Origin: JBBATK01 sp039810585 | Lineage (GTDB): Bacteria > Bacteroidota > Ignavibacteria > Kapaibacteriales > NICIL-2 | DNA: 64,000 nt | Reading direction: 5' to 3' | NCBI GenBank assembly: GCA_039810585.1 | Contig: JBDHXF010000013.1 | Coordinates: 5,409 to 69,408, forward strand | In this document: piece after piece, positions 45,574-53,937 of the stretch | Numbering within the stretch: position 1 is the first letter of the stretch | Layout of the letters: every line of letters starts with the position of its first letter | Position numbers and translations under genes: made by a program | Notes under the pieces: generated by a model | What the model saw: the letters and a program-made list of their open reading frames with translations, nothing else | The model's database searches: none | What the model was told of the DNA's origin: nothing

Positions 45574-46920
45574 ATGAGAAAAATCGTTATATCGTGCGCT
45601 GTACTTGTTGTATGCGTGTGTACTCTAAACGCGCAAGACATTGTCGGTATGGTGAAGCGCGTTAAGCCAGCCGTGGTTACGGTGGTGCAACAAAATGCCT
45701 TTGGACTTGATGACGGAATTGGGAGTGGATTTTTTATTAGTCCGAAGCGTGTCGTCACGAATTTTCATGTGATCGACGGATGCTCGGGAGTTAAGATTGT
45801 GCTGAACGACAGCACAATTGTGCAGGTTTCTCGAGTCGTCACGTACGATACCACAAAAGATTTGGCGATTCTTGAGTTACCGGACACGTTTAGCAGGAAG
45901 GTCCAACCCTTGTCTCTCAAGCCAGTGTTGCCTGAGCAGGCAGAGCGGGTGTATTTAGTCGGCAACCCACTTGGACTCGAGCAGAGCGTTACCGACGGAA
46001 TTGTATCGTCGGTGCGAAAATTGAAAGAACATGGCACAGTCATACAAATGACAGCCGCCATGTCACACGGTAATAGTGGCAGTCCTCTCCTTAGTGCCTC
46101 AGGGGAAGTTATTGGCGTAGCCAGTTTCCTTTTGCAAGGCGGGCAAAACCTCAATTTTGCGATTCCCAGTGAAGCGGTGCAACAATTGAAGAGCGAAAAT
46201 CCTTATTCATTTGTGCCAACCCACAAAAGCTACTGCGGTACAGACCTTAACATCGTCGATGCATTTCACGTTGATACAACCTGGATCTCAAATACACCCT
46301 CCGGACTTTCTCCGTCAGAACAAACCTTATGGAAGTTGAAACTGTCAGCCATGCGTCAACATTGGGATAGCTCGATGGTAAGCGGTAGTTATAACAGAGT
46401 TATTCGTGCCATCAAACGTCTGCGCGAGGGTTTCGATGTGGAAAAGGATACGATTACCATGTCTACAGCAGAAATGGCCATTAGCGAAGCGTTTGGTATA
46501 AATGATGGCGATGGTCGTTTCGATTCAGACCAAAAATTGATGTTACATGGTATTCGGGAGTCATTATATGCTTCGATGGCTCTTATGTACGCACAAGATC
46601 ATATTACTCCTGTAGCCACGGTGAGTGATCTCATCACCAACAGAGCACAAGCATGGCAAACGTTCAAAAAGGATCATCGCTACGTTATCGTCGCGATGTG
46701 TGACACTACGAAAATTGAAGACCTCGACGCAGTCGTTATGTATAAGGATGCGACCGGCAATTGGAAAGCCGTTGCTTCAGATACTGGTCCACGAGGACTA
46801 ACATTTCTGCGCTTCACTGCTCCTGAGTCAACTGAATATGCCGTCATATGGCGAGTTGCAAAATATAATGGGTCGCTCAAATCTGGCATATTTGGTTCTA
46901 TTAGTTTTGACTGTAACTGA
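45574..46920 (+). CDS. Exported HtrA/trypsin-like serine protease
   Basis: A signal peptide (IVISCAVLVVCVCTLNAQ, cleavage near 20) leads to an S1C-type chymotrypsin fold. The catalytic triad is complete: H65 in TNFHVIDG, D96 in TTKDLAIL and S168 in SHGNSGSPLL. VGNPLGLEQSVTDGIVSS is the usual loop before the serine. After ~residue 205 there is no PDZ domain. Instead an unrecognised ~240-residue C-terminal part contains a helical stretch (~245-340) and a strand-rich end. Standard HtrA/DegP proteins have PDZ repeats, so oligomerisation and substrate selection must differ. It is followed 64 bp later by a lipoprotein gene. Confidence 0.85.
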   Translation: MRKIVISCAVLVVCVCTLNAQDIVGMVKRVKPAVVTVVQQNAFGLDDGIGSGFFISPKRVVTNFHVIDGCSGVKIVLNDSTIVQVSRVVTYDTTKDLAILELPDTFSRKVQPLSLKPVLPEQAERVYLVGNPLGLEQSVTDGIVSSVRKLKEHGTVIQMTAAMSHGNSGSPLLSASGEVIGVASFLLQGGQNLNFAIPSEAVQQLKSENPYSFVPTHKSYCGTDLNIVDAFHVDTTWISNTPSGLSPSEQTLWKLKLSAMRQHWDSSMVSGSYNRVIRAIKRLREGFDVEKDTITMSTAEMAISEAFGINDGDGRFDSDQKLMLHGIRESLYASMALMYAQDHITPVATVSDLITNRAQAWQTFKKDHRYVIVAMCDTTKIEDLDAVVMYKDATGNWKAVASDTGPRGLTFLRFTAPESTEYAVIWRVAKYNGSLKSGIFGSISFDCN

Positions 46921-46984
46921 TAACGACTCCGACCATTGCCGACTTAATGGCTCGAGAACCCCTCTACCTTTTTACCATTGCACG

Positions 46985-47518
46985 ATGAAAACATCCTCTA
47001 CCTCAAGGGCACATCGCCTCGTTCATAGTACTGTAGTGCTTTTCGTATTGATTCTACTAGCCATGGGATTGAATTCCTGTGCGAGTATGAATGGAAGGGA
47101 TTTAATACCGCCGTCAGGACCAAAGGGAATGTGTCAATTGACCATCCATAATAACTACGACCAAGACTTGGCAGTTAAGCTCTACGATGTAAAGAATCCA
47201 AAAGTGTGCCTCCGGTTTGTCTATATCGGTGCTAAAAATTCTGCGACCATTATGGAGTTAGCTCCGGGGAACCTGACGATGAAATACACTCTTGGAACAG
47301 AATGGGACGATGCGAATATGATGTTCAAACATGATCGGGCTAATTTCGAGTCGGATGAAATTCTTAAACTGGACGAGATTGAAACGAAAACGGAAACGAG
47401 CGATGGCGTCCGAGCGGAACGCCGATACAGCGTCCTTGAATTCACGTTCAACGCACAAGGTGGTAAGGGAAATACGACGATTTCTCCCATTGATGATAAG
47501 GAATTTCAATCAAAATAG
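46985..47518 (+). CDS. Small lipoprotein of unknown function
   Basis: The 177-residue product has a lipoprotein signal peptide with lipobox LNSC (TVVLFVLILLAMGLNSCASM; Cys at ~31). A single beta-sandwich-like domain follows (CQLTIHNNYDQDLAVKLYDVKNP ... SATIMELAPGNLTMKYTLG). I do not recognise the family. The ATG at 46985 is chosen over the longer open frame from 46838 because it gives a clean signal and does not overlap the protease gene. It is probably co-transcribed with the protease 64 bp upstream. The region past the stop can fold (GCGAAGTG at 47518-47525 with CACTTCGC at 47557-47564). Confidence 0.72.
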   Translation: MKTSSTSRAHRLVHSTVVLFVLILLAMGLNSCASMNGRDLIPPSGPKGMCQLTIHNNYDQDLAVKLYDVKNPKVCLRFVYIGAKNSATIMELAPGNLTMKYTLGTEWDDANMMFKHDRANFESDEILKLDEIETKTETSDGVRAERRYSVLEFTFNAQGGKGNTTISPIDDKEFQSK

Positions 47519-47702
47519 CGAAGTGCAAAAGTTTGCATCTGTAAGGTACTTTTCTTCACTTCGCCCTGACATGTTGATCGTGTAGCGCAGGTCGAGTATT
47601 GAGTGCATAGCTTTTGTTTCTGTTCTACGCTGGAGACGTCTATTCCTTCCAATGTCTGCTCTTTTTTCCATAGCACATTCGCTGTGCCGTGATCTGAGCT
47701 AT

Positions 47703-47732
47703 GTAGCGCCGAAGGCGCGCACGAATAAAAAG
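47703..47732 (+). repeat. Small hairpin repeat, copy 1
   Basis: GTAGCGCC-GAA-GGCGCGCAC followed by GAATAAAAAG. The same design occurs at 48939-48970 (minus) and 49691-49720 (plus): a GC stem with a GAA loop, then CACGAATAAWAA. Confidence 0.7.
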
Positions 47733-47798
47733 TCACCGGAGCGACCCTATCATTGAACCATAATGCCTGTAAAACCGCGATGTTCGACGCGGCTACCG

Positions 47799-48911
47799 TT
47801 ACGGTATTTTAATAAACTCTACGCGACGATTGAGTGCTTTGTTGACCGCGCTGTCGTTTGTTGCAACCGGTTCACTTTCACCCTTGCCGTCGGACTCCAA
47901 TCTGTTTGCAGCGATGCCGTAAGAGTTCACGAGGGCATTGACAACTGCAGCGCCACGTCGTTTGGATAGATCGAGGTTTGACGCATCATCTCCATCACTG
48001 TCGGTATGACCGACAATCCGCACTCGAACCGTTGGATTTTCCGTCAGCACCGTTGCAATCTCTTTCAGTGTGCCTGCTGATTGCGCTTTGAGTTTGTCGG
48101 AATTCACATCAAAGTAAATTCCATAACTCACGAGCTTGCCTTCCGTGAGCAGCTTTGAACGCAGATCAGGCGAGCCGGCTGCTACACGTACGTTGCCAAT
48201 GAGTGGAGTGGCATTATTAAAACGTATCATGTTGAATTTGTATTGGGCCAGCATTGCCTTAGCCACGTCAAAGAGCTTCACTTCATCCTGGTAGAGACGG
48301 ATACGCTCTTTCTGCACCCAGATGGAGATGTGGTACTTCGTGTCCGCTAACTGTCGACCGGTGGGAGTGCGTCCCTGCAATTCCGGCGATCTGTCTTTGT
48401 AGTAAGTGAAGAACGAGTTGGTGTACGCAAACTCGAACATGATACCCGCCTCGCCGGGTCGAGCCAGACCATACATCAAATCCCGTGGTTTTGTCGTGCT
48501 GATGAGTCCGAAACGAAGCGCACTTAATCGTGCAGCGGGCGTTTCGCTTTGTGAAATCAGGTCGAACTCAATGGTGTAGTTTTCCGGGAGCTTGAGTGCT
48601 TCAGCCAGACAGGTAACTCCCCGGGCATTGGTGATTTTTAACCAACGACCCGGATACTTCGGGAAGTTGACAACTTCGCCCGATCCGTTGGTATTCCATT
48701 GCACCGGAAAGTCGCCAACATTGTCGTTCGAGAAGTCATCGTAGAAAATAATCTTCTCACCCGGTACGAAATCAAATTTGGAATAAACCTGCGTGAGTGA
48801 GTCCTGCGCCTGGAGAACTACGGCGCCCAGGACATTGAACATTACAGTCATGGTGATAGCACGTCTCCATATGGCTGACAGGAATTGTTTCGTTAAACTG
48901 AGCCTTTTCAT
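47799..48911 (-). CDS. Exported OmpA-family protein
   Basis: The 370-residue protein has a signal peptide (ITMTVMFNVLGAVVLQAQ, cleavage ~29). A beta-rich middle (~35-230, VPGEKIIFYDDFSNDNVGDFP...) looks like a jelly-roll or concanavalin-type domain. The OmpA peptidoglycan-binding domain occupies ~262-370. Its motifs are IYFDVNSDKLK, RIVGHTDSDGDD and NLDLSKRRGAAVVNAL, carrying the Asp and Arg that grip the diaminopimelate peptide, and ALNRRVEF at the end. It thus links the envelope to the cell wall. The start at 48911 is preferred over the GTG at 48968 because GAGGA lies 7 nt upstream and the signal peptide begins there. Confidence 0.87.
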   Translation of the reverse strand: MKRLSLTKQFLSAIWRRAITMTVMFNVLGAVVLQAQDSLTQVYSKFDFVPGEKIIFYDDFSNDNVGDFPVQWNTNGSGEVVNFPKYPGRWLKITNARGVTCLAEALKLPENYTIEFDLISQSETPAARLSALRFGLISTTKPRDLMYGLARPGEAGIMFEFAYTNSFFTYYKDRSPELQGRTPTGRQLADTKYHISIWVQKERIRLYQDEVKLFDVAKAMLAQYKFNMIRFNNATPLIGNVRVAAGSPDLRSKLLTEGKLVSYGIYFDVNSDKLKAQSAGTLKEIATVLTENPTVRVRIVGHTDSDGDDASNLDLSKRRGAAVVNALVNSYGIAANRLESDGKGESEPVATNDSAVNKALNRRVEFIKIP

Positions 48912-49212
48912 GTCGGTATCCTCGCGATCAAAGCAATGATTATTATTCGTGCGCACCTTCGGTGCCACGTACGAAGCTATGCCAATGCGTAGAGAGGATG
49001 AATGATCTTGGTCAGCTGCCTGCTGCGAACAGAACGATTGTTATCATGATTACTCGATGCACAGTGTACCGCGTGGATCGTATGCTCTCGTTGGACACTG
49101 CTGTTTATCGTCCACTTCATTCTTCTTTCCCTTGATTTGACAGTTCACGACGAGTCGTTTCACGATGATAGACAGTGATTGGCCTAGCAGTATTGATTTC
49201 GTACTTTGAGTC
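48912..49212. other. Divergent intergenic region
   Basis: About 300 bases separate the OmpA-family gene from the zinc-ribbon gene. Apart from the hairpin repeat at 48939-48970, I see no gene; GTACTTTG at 49201-49208 may be a -7 element for the plus-strand gene. Confidence 0.4.
48939..48970 (-). repeat. Small hairpin repeat, copy 2 (inverted)
   Basis: On the minus strand: GTGGCACC-GAA-GGTGCGCAC then GAATAATAA. It differs from copy 1 by paired stem changes (C/G to A/T), and sits 28 bp upstream of the OmpA-family start codon. Confidence 0.7.
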
Positions 49213-49674
49213 ATGGCTCAACCATCCAACCGGTTCCACAATTACGAGCAACTTATCGATACGCTGCTCGGTGCGTTTGATACAACATCGAAACGGGAAT
49301 TGTCGTTTGATGACATCCTCGCCTACTTCGGGAAATATCGAGATCCCAACTCTGTCATGACAGATGATGAACGAGACTCCATACGCCAAGTAATTCAGGA
49401 AGAGGCCAACCCGAGGCAGGGTTATGGCAAGCAACGCATACTCGAAGTGGAGCCGGATCGGTATCGAAGAAACGACATTCTCTCGCTCGTGCGCAAAGTC
49501 AATTTCGAGGCGGAGATGCAACACATCGCTCGCGTGGTGTCGCAGAAACGAGAATGTCCCCACTGTCTGGGCGATCAACTGCAGTGCACGATCCGATACA
49601 CTATCGAAGGGGTGGAAGAAGTGATTCTGAGATGTCGGGTATGCCGCGCCGTCGTGATTAAAGAACGGAGATGA
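49213..49674 (+). CDS. Zinc-ribbon hypothetical protein
   Basis: The 153-residue cytosolic protein has a helical N-terminal two-thirds (FHNYEQLIDTLLGAFDTT ... LSFDDILAYFGKY) and a C-terminal zinc ribbon: CPHC near 115-118 and CRVC near 143-146, with the strand pair between them. Such ribbons bind Zn and often nucleic acid or protein, but I do not recognise the family and assign no function. It is transcribed away from the OmpA-family gene and stands alone. Confidence 0.7.
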   Translation: MAQPSNRFHNYEQLIDTLLGAFDTTSKRELSFDDILAYFGKYRDPNSVMTDDERDSIRQVIQEEANPRQGYGKQRILEVEPDRYRRNDILSLVRKVNFEAEMQHIARVVSQKRECPHCLGDQLQCTIRYTIEGVEEVILRCRVCRAVVIKERR

Positions 49675-49690
49675 ACAGGGTACTGTCGAA

Positions 49691-49720
49691 CGTGACAGCG
49701 AAGCTGGCACGAATAAAAAG
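49691..49720 (+). repeat. Small hairpin repeat, copy 3
   Basis: CGTGACAGC-GAA-GCTGGCACG followed by GAATAAAAAG, 17 bp after the zinc-ribbon stop codon. The stem has one A-G mismatch. Confidence 0.7.
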
Positions 49721-49943
49721 CCCCCAAAGCGTAGCGTGCTGAAGTGCGAGCGAGAATAATAGACAAAAAAGTCTTAAATTGCATTCGTGGTCGCCCCGGA
49801 CGCCATATCAAGGGTGCTTCGCCAGGAGCAATGCGGTCTACACATTGATGCTCTTCTACCGAACCACCTGCTGAATTGGCACGCTGCCGCTTCCACCGAC
49901 TTCTCGACGCATGTAGCGAGTGTATCACCTTCCACTTCGAACC

Positions 49944-51404
49944 ATGGCACGGATTCTTGTTCTCGGGGCAGGCATAGCCGGTCATACCGCTGCCTCCCAT
50001 TTACGACGGAAACTTTCCAAAGAGCATGAAGTGCTCGTTGTTTCTCCAAACCGAAAGTACCAGTGGGTACCGTCCAATATTTGGGTGGGCATAGGCCGTA
50101 TGAAACCGGAGGACGTTTGTTTTGCCTTGGAGCCGGTCTACAAGAGAAAGGGGATTGGCTATAAGCAAGCGAAAGTGGTGTCGTTCCACCCGGAAGGAAG
50201 TGCGACCGAGCAACGACCCTTTGTCACCATCGAGTATCTGTACGGCGAACAACAAGGGGTGCAGGAGCAGGTGTGGTACGACTATCTGATCAACGCCACC
50301 GGTCCCAAGCTTGCCTTTGAGTTGACCGAAGGATTAAAGCCAGGAACGAACAAAACATATTCCGTCTGTACCTATGAGCACGCGGCTGAGGCATCGGCCG
50401 CACTGCACCGATTGCTGGACAGTTTGCCTTCGCTTGGCAGAAAGGCAAAGCTACTGATCGGCACCGGGCACCCTCGCGCCACCTGTCAGGGAGCGGCGTT
50501 CGAGTACATCATGAATGTGGAGAACGAGTTGGTGCATTACGGAGTGCGCGACAAGGTAGAGCTCACGTGGATTTCGAACGAATATCAACTGGGTGACTTC
50601 GGCATGGATGGCATGCTGCTCAGTTACGGCTCGAGTAGCATGAGCTCATCGGAGATGGTGGAAATGGTGTTTCAAGACCGCGGCATTCGATGGATTAGTG
50701 GCGCAGGTGTCAAGAACATTGACGACGGACTTGCCCACTATGAAACACTGGAAGGGGAGATCAAGACGGAGAGTTACGACTTTGCGATGCTGATTCCATC
50801 GTTCACCGGTCATGGGTTTAAAGCCTATGCAAAGGACGAAAGCGATATCACGGACAAACTCTTTAAGGGTTTTATGATTGTCGATGCAGATTATTCCGCG
50901 AAGCCCTACGAGGAGTGGTCTGTTCGCGATTGGCCGGAGACCTACCAAAATCCCAGTTACCCTAACATCTTTGCACCGGGTATTGCCTTTGCGCCTCCGC
51001 ACTCGTTATCGAAGCCACGCAAGAGTCCTAGCGGTCTGGAGATCTTTCCTTCACCGCCGCGAACCGGCATGCCCTCAGGAATTACCGCGAAGATTGTGGC
51101 TGATAATATTATTGATGCGATTAAAAGCGGTCACATGACTTTGCACCACAAGGGCTCGATGGGTAACATGGGCGCTGCCTGTATTGCATCGGCAGGGTAT
51201 GGTTGGACGGATGGGAGTGGAATTAGCATCACCACGTATCCGATCGTTCCAGACTACAAACGGTACCCGAATAGTCAGGGTCGAGACATACACAAAACAT
51301 TCGGTGAAATTGGTTTAGCTGGTCACTGGTTAAAACTCACCCTGCATTACGCCTTTTTATACAAAGCCAAAATGCTGCCCTTTTGGTGGTTAATACCGGA
51401 GTAA
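49944..51404 (+). CDS. Sulfide:quinone oxidoreductase-like flavoprotein
   Basis: The 486-residue protein has an FAD-binding Rossmann motif at the start (ILVLGAGIAGHTAASHL, GxGxxG at 8-13) and INATGP at ~116-121. Three cysteines are placed like those of sulfide:quinone oxidoreductases: C142 (VCTYEHA), C181 (ATCQGAAFEY) and C413 (GAACIASAG). The C terminus (HWLKLTLHYAFLYKAKMLPFWWLIPE) has amphipathic helices that in this family sit in the membrane near quinone. Oxidation of sulfide to polysulfide with electrons to quinone is the likely role; a related disulfide or sulfur flavoprotein is possible. The ATG at 49944 is preferred over the GTG at 49920. A tiny gene follows at 51481. Confidence 0.78.
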   Translation: MARILVLGAGIAGHTAASHLRRKLSKEHEVLVVSPNRKYQWVPSNIWVGIGRMKPEDVCFALEPVYKRKGIGYKQAKVVSFHPEGSATEQRPFVTIEYLYGEQQGVQEQVWYDYLINATGPKLAFELTEGLKPGTNKTYSVCTYEHAAEASAALHRLLDSLPSLGRKAKLLIGTGHPRATCQGAAFEYIMNVENELVHYGVRDKVELTWISNEYQLGDFGMDGMLLSYGSSSMSSSEMVEMVFQDRGIRWISGAGVKNIDDGLAHYETLEGEIKTESYDFAMLIPSFTGHGFKAYAKDESDITDKLFKGFMIVDADYSAKPYEEWSVRDWPETYQNPSYPNIFAPGIAFAPPHSLSKPRKSPSGLEIFPSPPRTGMPSGITAKIVADNIIDAIKSGHMTLHHKGSMGNMGAACIASAGYGWTDGSGISITTYPIVPDYKRYPNSQGRDIHKTFGEIGLAGHWLKLTLHYAFLYKAKMLPFWWLIPE

Positions 51405-51480
51405 GGTTTAGCTCTTGCAGCACACAAGAAAGTTCGTTCGTAGCGCGATAATACATACATGATCACGAGACACATTCACT

Positions 51481-51618
51481 ATGGCACGCAGTATTAGCAA
51501 CAAAGAACGCGCATCCATGCGCAATCCAATTCTGCAGTTCTTTAAATACATCTATCTCAGCCTCAAGATCATGAAGATCGTAGCGGGTGGTCATGGCAGT
51601 GCACGAAACGACCACTGA
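51481..51618 (+). CDS. 45-residue basic small protein
   Basis: The frame is ATG to TGA with 45 codons: it opens MARSISNKERASMRNPILQ, has an amphipathic or hydrophobic stretch FFKYIYLSLKIMKIVAGG, and ends HGSARNDH. It is rich in Lys and Arg, with a 12-residue aliphatic-aromatic helix, as in small membrane-associated accessory proteins. It lies 76 bp downstream of the SQR-like gene on the same strand and may be an accessory. No strong Shine-Dalgarno sequence is visible. Support is composition, position and a complete frame; homology was not testable. Confidence 0.5.
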   Translation: MARSISNKERASMRNPILQFFKYIYLSLKIMKIVAGGHGSARNDH

Positions 51619-51802
51619 ACACTACACACAAGCATTGCGATCGAGTGTTAGGATTCTGTAAGAGATTAGAAAGTAGTGTGCGTTACCCTATGAAACGAGT
51701 ATGTGAACAGTGAAAACACGCTGTACTCTAGCCGTGAAGAGCGATGCACGGACTTTGTTGAAATGCTGAAATCGTGGTACGTGTCGCCGAAGGCGGCAGG
51801 TA

Positions 51803-53593
51803 TTAATTCCAGGCTTGCGTGGAATAATACACTCCGCTGCCGGCAACGAGAAGGTAGAGGACGTTAGTCGGACTAAATCTCGCCGCTTCTATGTAATTGG
51901 ACGTAAAGCTAAAGCCGCTCAGATTGAGCTGATCCACTTGAGTGGAACCAACATTTCCCCACGAGTAATTGGCTGCGCCGTTGGTACCTAATCCGTAGCC
52001 AATGTACTTGCCGGAGTTGTTGAATACAAAGCCTGGTGCCCGTGTGCTGACTTCAGTCCAGGTCAATCCGCCGTCGCTGGAACGTTGACTGGTAGGAAAA
52101 TTCTCGGTAACGCCATAGAGCAAATTGTTCGCGTCCTGTGCCATCCACACGAAGTTGCCTCCAACAGAACCGGAGCTCACCGTGCCGTCGGAACCGAGCC
52201 TGGTTACACGACCGTTCGTTTGCTTTTGCAGATCCGTGCGGAAATAGGTGATGCAAAGCAGGGCATCGCGTTGACGAAGACCATAACACACAGGCATTTC
52301 GTAGTGTCCGGTCCCCGAGGTCAGCACCAGATCCGGCATCGTGAGGTCCTTCCACGATGCTCCGGAGTTCGTGCTGAGATACGACTCATGAAGACCGGCG
52401 ATGTATAGGGCACCGTCGCCTGACGAAGTGAGCGATAAAAAGTTGATCCCGTTGCCATAGGTGTTCCAACCGCTTACGCGCTGGACGAAAACGCCCTTAT
52501 CGGCAAGGATACAGAGTTCTCCATTCGAGTTCCATGCCAGTGCGCTGAAGGAAGCAATGGGTCCGGTTCCACTCGGTACGAAGTGTACGCCTTTGTCTTG
52601 TGAGATAGCCAAACCTCCGGTCACTGGCGACTCCATGCCCACTACCATACTACCACCCTGAAGCGCAAGTGCACTTCCCTCAGCGAAAATGACGGTGGAC
52701 CATGTTTTACCGTCCTGCGATTTCATTAAGCGTCCGGCTTTGTCACCCGTGGGACTACTGCTGGTCTTAAGCAAAGCATACAAGATGCCGTCATCGGATT
52801 CTTTGATAGTGCTAAAAAATGGATTAGCATTAAAGGGCGTCAGATTGGTGAAGCTATTGCCTTTGTCGGATGAAGTCCACAGTCCACCACCGGTTGGAAT
52901 GTAGCATAGTACGTCTCCATTCTTGCGTACGAGAAGTTCGCCACCATAGTTGGGGAATACAGCCGCGTGCTTTGTCCAATTTGCACCGCCATCAGTCGAA
53001 CTGTAGAAGCTAAGTGGACTGCTGCAATACATATCACCGCCTGTGCCAAAGGCAAGTCCGCCTCCATACTCGTTGTTCGTGGGCAACGTGATTTCCGTCC
53101 AGGTCAGCCCTCGATCGCTGCTCGTCCACACCTTCATAGACGATGGATAACTACGCACTCGCAAATACGCTTGGCCATCCGGTCCCACGTCCAAGTTTAC
53201 CGCAAGAGTTTGTGCATTGTGTGTGTACACGGTTGATTTTACCGGAGTCGCCGAAATGCTACTCATGACCGAGAGCTCGGTGTTGCTGAGCAGATAAATT
53301 TCCTTCGAGGCACCAACCACCGCACGGATGTAACCACTTCCTTTTTCCGGCATCAACGTGGGTGTGCCCCCACCGATGGGTACGGTAGCAACGACACCAT
53401 CGATGATGGCAAGAATGGTCTGACTATCCAGGAACTCAACGCTGCTCACCTGTCCGCCGCTGAGCGGCAGGTTCGTCAACTTCTGCATTTCAATGGTCGT
53501 GACACTGGGCGTTGTCGGCGTGCTCGTACTCGACGGAGAGCAGGAGCTTAGGACTACTAGGCTGAGAATCGAGAGTGCAACAAGTGTACGCAT
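51803..53593 (-). CDS. Exported lipoprotein with Asp-box (BNR) propeller
   Basis: The 596-residue protein starts with a lipoprotein signal (LVALSILSLVVLSSCSPS; Cys ~18) and a Ser/Thr/Pro linker. At least seven Asp-box repeats follow: SSDRGLTW, STDGGANW, SSDKGNSF, SQDGKTW, SQDKGVHF, STNSGASW and SSDGGLTW. These build a beta-propeller exposed on the cell surface or in the periplasm. No catalytic residues were assignable, so binding or photosystem-assembly-factor-like (YCF48) functions are as likely as glycosidase activity. A TATATTTC element on the minus strand at 53674-53681 is a candidate -7 box. Its 3' end abuts a GC hairpin at 51780-51800. Confidence 0.78.
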   Translation of the reverse strand: MRTLVALSILSLVVLSSCSPSSTSTPTTPSVTTIEMQKLTNLPLSGGQVSSVEFLDSQTILAIIDGVVATVPIGGGTPTLMPEKGSGYIRAVVGASKEIYLLSNTELSVMSSISATPVKSTVYTHNAQTLAVNLDVGPDGQAYLRVRSYPSSMKVWTSSDRGLTWTEITLPTNNEYGGGLAFGTGGDMYCSSPLSFYSSTDGGANWTKHAAVFPNYGGELLVRKNGDVLCYIPTGGGLWTSSDKGNSFTNLTPFNANPFFSTIKESDDGILYALLKTSSSPTGDKAGRLMKSQDGKTWSTVIFAEGSALALQGGSMVVGMESPVTGGLAISQDKGVHFVPSGTGPIASFSALAWNSNGELCILADKGVFVQRVSGWNTYGNGINFLSLTSSGDGALYIAGLHESYLSTNSGASWKDLTMPDLVLTSGTGHYEMPVCYGLRQRDALLCITYFRTDLQKQTNGRVTRLGSDGTVSSGSVGGNFVWMAQDANNLLYGVTENFPTSQRSSDGGLTWTEVSTRAPGFVFNNSGKYIGYGLGTNGAANYSWGNVGSTQVDQLNLSGFSFTSNYIEAARFSPTNVLYLLVAGSGVYYSTQAWN

Positions 53594-53937
53594 GATTGTT
53601 CGGGATGTATGGTCGTCAATAAATTGTCGTTCACTGGCCTTAATACGAAGGCTGCTCCGCAGCGTCAGAACAAGAAATATACTTGCTTGTCATCGCATTG
53701 CCGCGTTCGAGTAAGAATAGTCGTGATTTTGTCGGCATTCAACAGTTCGGCTAAAACGGCGGCACCCAATGTCCTGCACGGTAGCTTTCTTTCCAAGCAC
53801 TTTTACTATACATGGCAGGAAGCGTTTCAACACGAAACTACTACGCAAAGACACGCGGATTTCGCCTTGGATATAGGACGGAGCGCTCCAAAAATTGTGA
53901 GTGCCGGTTGCGGTCGTCTTGTTGTGATGACCGATGT
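53594..53937. other. Gap between two minus-strand genes
   Basis: About 340 bases hold the candidate -7 element at 53674-53681 for the BNR lipoprotein and no supported gene. Confidence 0.45.
53674..53681 (-). promoter_or_regulatory. Candidate -7 element for the BNR lipoprotein
   Basis: On the minus strand TATATTTC is one base from TAnnTTTG. It would give a leader of about 80 nt. Confidence 0.35.
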
